Shown piece by piece: positions 38,901 through 42,571 of a stretch of DNA of 42,571 nucleotides. The stretch's first letter is position 1. Every line of letters starts with the position of its first letter. A program made the translations under genes and the position numbers. The stretch is from contig NZ_PVEP01000015.1 of assembly GCF_002973535.1 (NCBI RefSeq), positions 1-42,571 of the forward strand, written 5' to 3'. The notes beneath the pieces were generated by a model that was not told the origin of the DNA, ran no database searches, and was given only the letters and a program-made list of their open reading frames with translations. Source of the DNA: Albidovulum denitrificans (GTDB lineage Bacteria; Pseudomonadota; Alphaproteobacteria; Rhodobacterales; Rhodobacteraceae).

Positions 38901-38974
38901 GCTGGCCCATGGTGCAGCCGGATTGGCGGCTGTCGCTGATCCTCGATGCCATCGCGCGGCGGCTGGGACGATGA
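38897..38974 (+). CDS. 25-residue small ORF
   Basis: MSWPMVQPDWRLSLILDAIA followed by RRLGR: an amphipathic helix. Start overlaps the previous stop (ATGA) and stop overlaps the next start (ATGA). Support comes from this double coupling only; it could be a leader peptide. Confidence 0.4.
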   Translation: MSWPMVQPDWRLSLILDAIARRLGR

Positions 38975-39081
38975 TCTGCATCCTGATCGGAGCAGGCGCC
39001 GGTGTCGTCGCCGCCTATGGCGCGATCATGGCGCTGGCGTGGTGGTATGGCCGGAAATGGAGGGCACCATGGAAGCGGTGA
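38971..39081 (+). CDS. 36-residue single-span membrane protein
   Basis: One transmembrane helix (MICILIGAGAGVVAAYGAIM) followed by a Trp/Arg/Lys-rich C-terminus (WYGRKWRAPWKR), giving an N-out, C-in topology. Coupled at the start. Resembles pinholin or small regulatory membrane proteins; unproven. Confidence 0.5.
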   Translation: MICILIGAGAGVVAAYGAIMALAWWYGRKWRAPWKR

Positions 39082-39239
39082 TCGCAGGGACGTTCGGGGG
39101 CATGGCGATAGGCTTCACGATGGGGCTGATGGGCGCCATGGGATCGCGAGACGGCATCTGGCCGGGTGTATGGGCCGGGCTGATCTTGGCCGGTGGCAGC
39201 ATAGGTGCCGTGATCGGCGCGATATCGGCCCTGTTCTGA
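39069..39239 (+). CDS. 56-residue two-span membrane protein
   Basis: Two Gly-rich hydrophobic helices (IAGTFGGMAIGFTMGLMGAM, GVWAGLILAGGSIGAVIGAI) with a short SRDGIWP loop. It overlaps the previous small gene by 13 bp. Gly-rich packing helices suit a small pore former. Function unknown. Confidence 0.55.
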   Translation: MEAVIAGTFGGMAIGFTMGLMGAMGSRDGIWPGVWAGLILAGGSIGAVIGAISALF

Positions 39240-39253
39240 GGGAGGGTGAAGCG

Positions 39254-39622
39254 ATGGGCTTCCTGAAATGGATCTTCGGCTGGCTGGCCTCCGGCCCGCT
39301 GGACCGCATCCTGTCCACCGTCGACCGCAAGATCGATGCCGAGACGGATCGCGAGGCGCTGAAGGCCGAGATCATCAAGACCTATTACACGACGCGGGCC
39401 GACTTCATGCGTGCCGGGGGCTTCTGGCTGATGCTGATCTTCGCACTGCCGCTGGGCTTCTGGTTCGCGGCCGTCTGCGTCTATTCGGTGTTCTGGTGCG
39501 CTGGCTGCGCCTATCCGCAGGACTGGTCCATCGCCGCCCTTCCCGCGCCGCTGAACGACTGGGCGGGTGGCATCGTCATTTCGATCTTCGGGGTGGTCGG
39601 GGTGTCGCGGATCAGGCGGTAG
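39254..39622 (+). CDS. Holin-like 2-3 TM protein
   Basis: A 122-residue protein: an amphipathic start (GFLKWIFGWLASGPLDRILS), a charged helix (DAETDREALKAEIIKTYYTT), then two or three transmembrane segments (FWLMLIFALPLGFWFAAVCV; GGIVISIFGVVGVS). The layout resembles the 3TM-holin family in alphaproteobacterial phages. GGAGGG precedes the ATG. The stop region overlaps the end of the convergent XRE gene by 11 bp. Confidence 0.6.
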   Translation: MGFLKWIFGWLASGPLDRILSTVDRKIDAETDREALKAEIIKTYYTTRADFMRAGGFWLMLIFALPLGFWFAAVCVYSVFWCAGCAYPQDWSIAALPAPLNDWAGGIVISIFGVVGVSRIRR

Positions 39623-39788
39623 TCTCGGCCGCCAGCCCCCGCAGCGCCAGCGCGTAGAGGCGCAGCTTTGGGCTGCTGCCGTCCTCGATGGCCGTGATTG
39701 TCCTGAGCGATACACCGAGGGCGACCGCCAGCTCGGCCTGCGTGAGGCCGAGTGCTTTGCGGTAGGTGGCAAATTCTGTGGGGGTCAT
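39612..39788 (-). CDS. 58-residue XRE-type regulator
   Basis: Start MTPTEFATYRKALGLTQAEL, then AVALGVSLRTITAIEDGSS: a complete, very short helix-turn-helix of the XRE/Cro type with little else after it. It is the third gene of a minus-strand operon behind the CGCA-N5-TGCG operators and probably regulates that promoter. The start lies 3 nt after the stop of the preceding gene. It ends convergent with the holin-like gene. Confidence 0.7.
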   Translation of the reverse strand: MTPTEFATYRKALGLTQAELAVALGVSLRTITAIEDGSSPKLRLYALALRGLAAETTA

Positions 39789-39791
39789 GGG

Positions 39792-39971
39792 TCAGGCTTT
39801 GATGTACCGAATGGCATCGACGCCGGTGAAGCGGCACCCGTGTTCATCATGCACTCGCGCCGTAAAGTGAACCCCGAGGCGCTTGAGTTTCGTCATCGCT
39901 TTATAGGCCGCGCGCTTGTTGGTGAACGATTGGGAGGTGGCTTCGCGCTCATTGCTGATGATGTAGGTCAT
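39792..39971 (-). CDS. Small hypothetical protein
   Basis: A 59-residue basic protein: MTYIISNEREATSQSFTNKR, then AAYKAMTKLKRLGVHFTARV and a HDEHGCRF end. GGAGAG lies 6 nt before the ATG at 39971. Probably a nucleic-acid-binding or regulatory small protein in the second-switch operon; not recognised. Confidence 0.6.
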   Translation of the reverse strand: MTYIISNEREATSQSFTNKRAAYKAMTKLKRLGVHFTARVHDEHGCRFTGVDAIRYIKA

Positions 39972-39989
39972 GTCTCTCTCCATCAATTT

Positions 39990-40196
39990 TCAGTAGCCAG
40001 CATAGGCGCGGTCTTCCCACATGACAGGCTGATCGCCCAGCCCTTGCCCGCTGACCCACTTGGCATAGCAGCCGGGGTTTTCATCTTCGAAGGTCGCAAA
40101 GGCAGCATCTGCCTCAGAAACCTTGTTTTCAGGAACGCGAAAGTAGATCACGGTGTTTGCGAAGCCGCGCGAAACTTTCAGGAACTTGTCTGCCAT
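39990..40196 (-). CDS. Small hypothetical protein, first gene of second-switch operon
   Basis: A 68-residue protein starting MADKFLKVSRGFANTVIYFR, acidic and beta-alpha in pattern. GGAGAG lies 6 nt before the ATG at 40196. An alternative in-frame ATG at 40235 lies exactly 7 nt behind the -10 box and would give a leaderless 81-residue form, beginning MSNGDSPKDRRD. A GGGG/CCCC hairpin (40215-40226) lies between the two starts. Confidence 0.6.
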   Translation of the reverse strand: MADKFLKVSRGFANTVIYFRVPENKVSEADAAFATFEDENPGCYAKWVSGQGLGDQPVMWEDRAYAGY

Positions 40197-40241
40197 CTTG
40201 TCTCTCCGATCCTTGGGGCTATCCCCGTTGCTCATGTAGTA

Positions 40242-40270
40242 TATATACGCAACGGTTGCGCATTCGTCAA
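40242..40270 (-). promoter_or_regulatory. Promoter of the second-switch operon
   Basis: On the minus strand TTGACG (40265-40270), a 17-nt spacer and TATATA (40242-40247) make a near-consensus sigma70 promoter. Operator 40248-40260 fills its spacer, the same design as the two main early promoters. Confidence 0.7.
40248..40260. promoter_or_regulatory. Second-type operator, site 1
   Basis: CGCAACGGTTGCG is a perfect 13-bp palindrome (CGCA-N5-TGCG core) between -35 and -10. It differs from the TTGCGA-type sites of the main immunity region. Confidence 0.6.
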
Positions 40271-40279
40271 GATCAAATG

Positions 40280-40292
40280 CGCAATTAGTGCG
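40280..40292. promoter_or_regulatory. Second-type operator, site 2
   Basis: CGCAATTAGTGCG has the same CGCA-N5-TGCG arms, 32 bp centre to centre from site 1 (three helical turns), upstream of the -35 box. Confidence 0.55.
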
Positions 40293-40348
40293 TATTATTT
40301 TGGTGTGATCGGCATCGGCGCAGGGCTATCGCGGCTGGGGCGGTGATC

Positions 40349-40467
40349 GGGTTAGCTGGATGGGTCTGGTGGATCGCCGACATCTCTAGCTTTGCCGGGG
40401 CGTCCCCCGGTAGGGAGCCGGACTTGACCGGCGACCCGCCAGACCCATCCTAGTGGGGTTAGCTGGA
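40349..40467. repeat. 12-bp direct repeat flanking the folded element
   Basis: GGGTTAGCTGGA occurs at 40349-40360 and 40456-40467, framing the inverted-repeat element. The right copy contains the stop codon of the adjacent minus-strand gene (its reverse complement includes TCCAGCTAA). A duplicated target or gene-end sequence on both sides is what an insertion event leaves. Confidence 0.6.
40358..40450 (-). ncRNA. Strongly folded 93-nt element, candidate structured RNA
   Basis: The 22-nt ends (40358-40379 and 40429-40450) are almost perfectly complementary: 20 Watson-Crick pairs, one wobble and one mismatch. Inside, read on the minus strand, a GCCGG/CCGGC hairpin with loop TCAAGT and a CCGGGG/CCCCGG hairpin with loop GACG can form, giving a three-way-junction shape. 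The element starts 11 nt after the stop of the minus-strand gene ending at 40459, so it would be the 3' end of that transcript or be processed from it. There is no T-run, no tRNA T-loop and no ribozyme core I recognise. It may be a terminator-like or decoy RNA, an att-like structure or a small mobile element. Confidence 0.45.
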
Positions 40468-40740
40468 CTGTGTTGCGTAGCGGGCGTGCCGCTCCGCGCG
40501 TTCGCGATCCCGGCGAGCTCGGGCTTCGAGCAGCCGGTCGATATGGCGTTGGGCGTAGGCGACGGCCTCGCCCCGATCGGGGAAGGTGACGCCGCGCACC
40601 GGGTGGTAGGTTTCGCCGCCGTTGGTGAGCGCCTGCCAGTGCTCGGTGTGACCACGTTTCCCGACAACCTCGGTTCGCCCGCTGTCGTGAATGATCAGCG
40701 GCTTGAATTCTCCGAGGCTTTTCCGTGCGCTGGCTTTCAT
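40459..40740 (-). CDS. Hypothetical protein
   Basis: A 93-residue basic protein: MKASARKSLGEFKPLIIHDS, HWQALTNGGETYHPVRGVTF, then a long helix (RHIDRLLEARARRDRERAER). GGAGG lies 5 nt before the ATG at 40740. It is the last gene of the right accessory operon, followed by the folded element. DNA or RNA contact through the Arg-rich helix is likely but unproven. Confidence 0.6.
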   Translation of the reverse strand: MKASARKSLGEFKPLIIHDSGRTEVVGKRGHTEHWQALTNGGETYHPVRGVTFPDRGEAVAYAQRHIDRLLEARARRDRERAERHARYATQSS

Positions 40741-40759
40741 GGGCCCCTCCTGCGGGCGT

Positions 40760-41089
40760 TTACTGGACTGGTTTCGGTTGGCCCGGCGCGGGGCGATCCG
40801 GCCAGACCTCGTGGAAGGTTGCGGGGTCGGTTGCGTAGACCATCTCGCGGTCTTCGCTATCCATGTCGCAGACGTTGAGCAGGCAGTCCTCTTCGCCGCG
40901 AATATCGCGGGCCCAGAGGATTTCCCCGGCCCGCTGGCAGGCGAGGTGCGTTTTCCACGTCCATGCATCGCCGCCGTCGACGCAGCGCGCCCGGCGATAG
41001 ATGGTGCCGGACGCGATCTCGCGCAGGCAGCTGTTGCAGCGATGTGGCTTTCGGGCTGTCGGCGTTTCCGAGCTGATGACGGTGACCAT
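40760..41089 (-). CDS. Zinc-binding hypothetical phage protein
   Basis: A 109-residue protein. Residues about 15-50 contain HRCNSCLREIASGTIYRRAR then C-x-DGGDAWTWKTHLAC, a Cys/His zinc-binding arrangement; the C-terminal half is acidic (EEDCLLNVCDMDSEDREMVY). GGAGG precedes the ATG at 41089. Similar proteins are frequent in phage accessory operons; role unknown. Confidence 0.65.
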   Translation of the reverse strand: MVTVISSETPTARKPHRCNSCLREIASGTIYRRARCVDGGDAWTWKTHLACQRAGEILWARDIRGEEDCLLNVCDMDSEDREMVYATDPATFHEVWPDRPAPGQPKPVQ

Positions 41090-41105
41090 GGTGCCTCCGG
41101 GGTTT

Positions 41106-41690
41106 TCAGGATTGCCCCGCCCGCGCGGCCAGACCGGCATCGCGAGCGGCATTCAGTTCAACGGTCGCGCCGCCAGCTTCGCGGCAGGCGTACTTGTATG
41201 CCTCGCGAATCGCCTTCTCCGTCGCATCGTCCTGCACGCCAAGAACCATCCACCAGGATCGCAATGGCGCATCCGACATTGCGCCGGGCGGGGGCAGGGC
41301 GGTGAAGCCCTCGAATGCCTGGTCAAGCACCTGACCGGCGCCCCAGCGATCCATGTCGCGCAGCGCCTTGATCGACAGGCCGATAGCCATAATATTCTCG
41401 AACGGCAGGCTGTAGGTATCGCAAGACAGGCAGACCAGCCGCTTCTTCCGTGTGAAATAGACAGCAACGCCCGGATCATCGAGAGGATCGTCAAGCGCGT
41501 CTGCGTAGGGAGTCCCATCCTTCCGCAGCGGCGCATTCGTGCTGACGACAGGGTTTCCGGCGCCGAAGCGTACCAGCTCATCCATCAGCTCATCGAAGGC
41601 CCTGCGCGGCGTCACCTTGAACGATGACGAACCCCGCGCCTTGGTGCGCGGCCTGCCGTGCGGCCATTGCAGGGGGTATGCTTGCGTCAT
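41106..41690 (-). CDS. J-domain-like protein lacking the HPD motif
   Basis: A 194-residue protein. The first 130 residues are unique (FKVTPRRAFDELMDELVRFG, VAVYFTRKKRLVCLSCDTYS). The C-terminal 55 residues (WWMVLGVQDDATEKAIREAY, then KYACREAGGATVELNAARDA) have the helix pattern of a DnaJ J-domain, but the loop that should carry His-Pro-Asp reads CREAGGA. Without HPD it cannot stimulate DnaK ATPase in the normal way and might block host chaperones, or serve only as a fold. GGAG lies 5 nt before the ATG. Confidence 0.7.
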   Translation of the reverse strand: MTQAYPLQWPHGRPRTKARGSSSFKVTPRRAFDELMDELVRFGAGNPVVSTNAPLRKDGTPYADALDDPLDDPGVAVYFTRKKRLVCLSCDTYSLPFENIMAIGLSIKALRDMDRWGAGQVLDQAFEGFTALPPPGAMSDAPLRSWWMVLGVQDDATEKAIREAYKYACREAGGATVELNAARDAGLAARAGQS

Positions 41691-41707
41691 GCTGACTCCA
41701 CGCCATA

Positions 41708-41767
41708 TGGACTAGGTTTCTGGACTTTACGCCTCGCCCATTGCCTTGTCCAGTTTAATAGTCCAGA
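41708..41767. promoter_or_regulatory. Promoter region with four TGGACT-type sites
   Basis: TGGACT or its complement occurs at 41708-41713, 41721-41726, 41749-41754 (GTCCAG) and 41760-41765, arranged as an inverted array; TCTGGACT (41719-41726) and AGTCCAGA (41760-41767) are exact reverse complements. On the minus strand TGGACA (41747-41752), 17 nt and TAAAGT (41724-41729) form a promoter for the operon 41690-40459, so two sites cover -35 and -10. The plus-strand resolvase may be controlled from the same array. Confidence 0.55.
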
Positions 41768-41803
41768 TTGCTTGCGACATTCTGGCTGAGAGTGCGTAAG
41801 AAA

Positions 41804-42445
41804 GTGGCGTCTGAATCCAGCAACCTGCCTGTTCGCAAGATCGGCTATGCCCGAGTTTCGACGCATGACCAGAACCCCGACATGCAGATCGACGCGCTGC
41901 GAAAGTACGGCGTTCCAGAAGATCTGATCTTCGTCGATCGGGCCTCCGGCGGCAGCTTGTCGCGGCCGAACTTCCTGCGCGCGCTGAAGTATGCCCAACA
42001 TGAGGGGGCCGAGTTCGTCGTATGGAAGCTCGACCGTCTCGGCCGGACGCTGGGCGGTGTCCTAGACACCCTGAAAATCCTCTCCGACCGCAATGTCGCG
42101 TTCATCAGCCTGACCGAGCGCGTGGACACGACAGGCCCTATGGGCAAGGCGATGATCCATCTGCTGGCGGTGTTCGCCGAGCTGGAGCGTGACCTGATCC
42201 GCGAGCGGACGATCGCCGGAATCAACCGGGCGCGAGAGCGGGGGGAGCAGGGCGGCCGCCCGCGCGCCATGACCGAAGACCGGATCGCCAAGGCGGTCGA
42301 GCTGATCGCCGTGGGCGAACGCGGAAACACGGTCTGGAAGGCGATGCAGGCGATGCCGGGGCCGAAGATCAGCCGCGCGGCCTACTACGCCTGGCAGCAG
42401 GAATGGGATGCGGAGAACCGATCGCCCGACCAGGTAGGCGAGTGA
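41804..42445 (+). CDS. Serine recombinase (resolvase/invertase family)
   Basis: A recombinase of about 213 residues. KIGYARVSTHDQN at the N-terminus carries the catalytic Ser (about residue 19). Conserved blocks VVWKLDRLGRTLGGVLDTL, ITERVDTTGPMGKAM-like (seen as LTERVDTTGPMGKAM) and LAVFAELERDLIRERTIAGI follow, then GGRPRAM and a C-terminal DNA-binding HTH-like end (KISRAAYYAWQQEWD). It cuts via a Ser-DNA link at short sites. Resolution of phage/plasmid multimers, DNA inversion or integration are possible. The start is uncertain: GTG 41804, GTG 41792 and TTG 41768 are open and none has a strong Shine-Dalgarno sequence. Confidence 0.85.
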   Translation: MASESSNLPVRKIGYARVSTHDQNPDMQIDALRKYGVPEDLIFVDRASGGSLSRPNFLRALKYAQHEGAEFVVWKLDRLGRTLGGVLDTLKILSDRNVAFISLTERVDTTGPMGKAMIHLLAVFAELERDLIRERTIAGINRARERGEQGGRPRAMTEDRIAKAVELIAVGERGNTVWKAMQAMPGPKISRAAYYAWQQEWDAENRSPDQVGE

Positions 42446-42460
42446 GTCTGAAAAGGAGCA

Positions 42461-42522
42461 GTTTACAGCGCTCCGAAAAAACCGTTGCAAATCAACGCAC
42501 CACACCTCCCCCGGTTTACCGG
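42461..42522. repeat. Right-end GTTTACAG repeats
   Basis: GTTTACAG (42461-42468) and the perfect palindrome CCGGTTTACCGG (42511-42522) lie between the resolvase stop and the terminal repeat. They echo the two GGTTTACAG copies at the left end and may be integrase arm sites or resolvase sites. Confidence 0.4.
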
Positions 42523-42532
42523 ATAGCGCATT

Positions 42533-42571
42533 GAATCTTTGCGGTTCTTTCACTCCTGCCGGGGCCGCCAT
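42533..42571. repeat. 39-bp terminal direct repeat, right copy
   Basis: Exact copy of bases 1-39. In an integrated phage this is the opposite att core; in a circular genome it is the same site read twice. On the minus strand the copy starts with ATG and reads MAAPAGVKEPQRF, so the chromosomal target could be the 5' end of a host gene. Confidence 0.85.

Noticed and set aside
40358-40450. tRNA or known ribozyme at the folded element
   Set aside because: The 7-bp ends could mimic an acceptor stem, but the pairing continues to 22 bp and there is no T-loop, anticodon loop or hammerhead core.
1-42571. Gene transfer agent
   Set aside because: Integrase, repressor circuit, replication genes and a GpA terminase with lambda-type portal are complete, unlike RcGTA clusters.
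1-42571. CRISPR array, rRNA or tRNA genes
   Set aside because: I saw no regularly spaced repeats with unique spacers and no cloverleaf-forming sequence on either strand.

Overview
The window is one complete temperate siphophage (a prophage or circularised phage genome) of about 42.5 kb. It comes from a high-GC alphaproteobacterium, probably a member of the Rhodobacterales such as a Paracoccus/Rhodobacter relative. This host guess is inference from base composition and the style of the genes; no host chromosome is visible. An exact 39-bp direct repeat (1-39 and 42533-42571) forms the two ends. It is either attL/attR core sequence of an integrated prophage or the overlap of a circular contig.

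Layout. (1) 70-5767, minus strand: a long left early operon. It starts at a promoter whose spacer holds a repressor-type operator, runs through a chain of tiny membrane and small proteins, then nucleic-acid-active accessory genes (DHH phosphoesterase, C5-methyltransferase-like protein, DUF5131 protein), and ends with an excisionase-like HTH protein and a tyrosine integrase. (2) 5849-6914: the immunity region, with an XRE repressor, a secreted lysogenic-cargo candidate, five TTGCGA-type palindromic operators and the divergent cro promoter. (3) 6926-15419, plus strand: the right early operon, with a Cro-like regulator, small ORFs, a DUF1937 protein, a ParB-like protein, an adenine methyltransferase, a CHC2/Toprim primase and a P4/D5-type primase-helicase. 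A repeat-rich, AT-rich patch that looks like a replication origin follows at 14335-14662. (4) 15516-36430: late genes in lambda-like order: a gpZ-like protein out of place, small and large terminase, gpW-like, portal, fused ClpP protease-capsid, DUF2190 decoration protein, FII-like and U-like joining proteins, tail tube, a tail chaperone pair with an A AAA AAG slippery site, tape measure, distal tail and hub proteins, a glycine-rich fibre, a BppU-like protein, an SGNH-hydrolase spike and a beta-helix spike. A strong intrinsic terminator closes this block. (5) 36504-39622: lysis region with a holin-like protein, a membrane-anchored GH19-type endolysin and several tiny membrane proteins. (6) 39612-41690, minus strand: two small accessory operons. 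One has its own second type of operator (CGCA-N5-TGCG) and a 58-residue XRE protein. The other ends in a strongly folded 93-nt element. (7) 41804-42445: a serine resolvase next to the right end.

The early genes are densely packed with ATGA/GTGA/TGATG start-stop overlaps, which makes translational coupling the rule. Three regulatory starts sit 6-7 nt behind a -10 box, which suggests leaderless mRNAs. The items I consider most worth follow-up are the folded RNA-like element at 40358-40450, the origin-like repeats at 14335-14662, the second regulatory switch near 40.25 kb, and the recurring intergenic junction shared by both minus-strand blocks.
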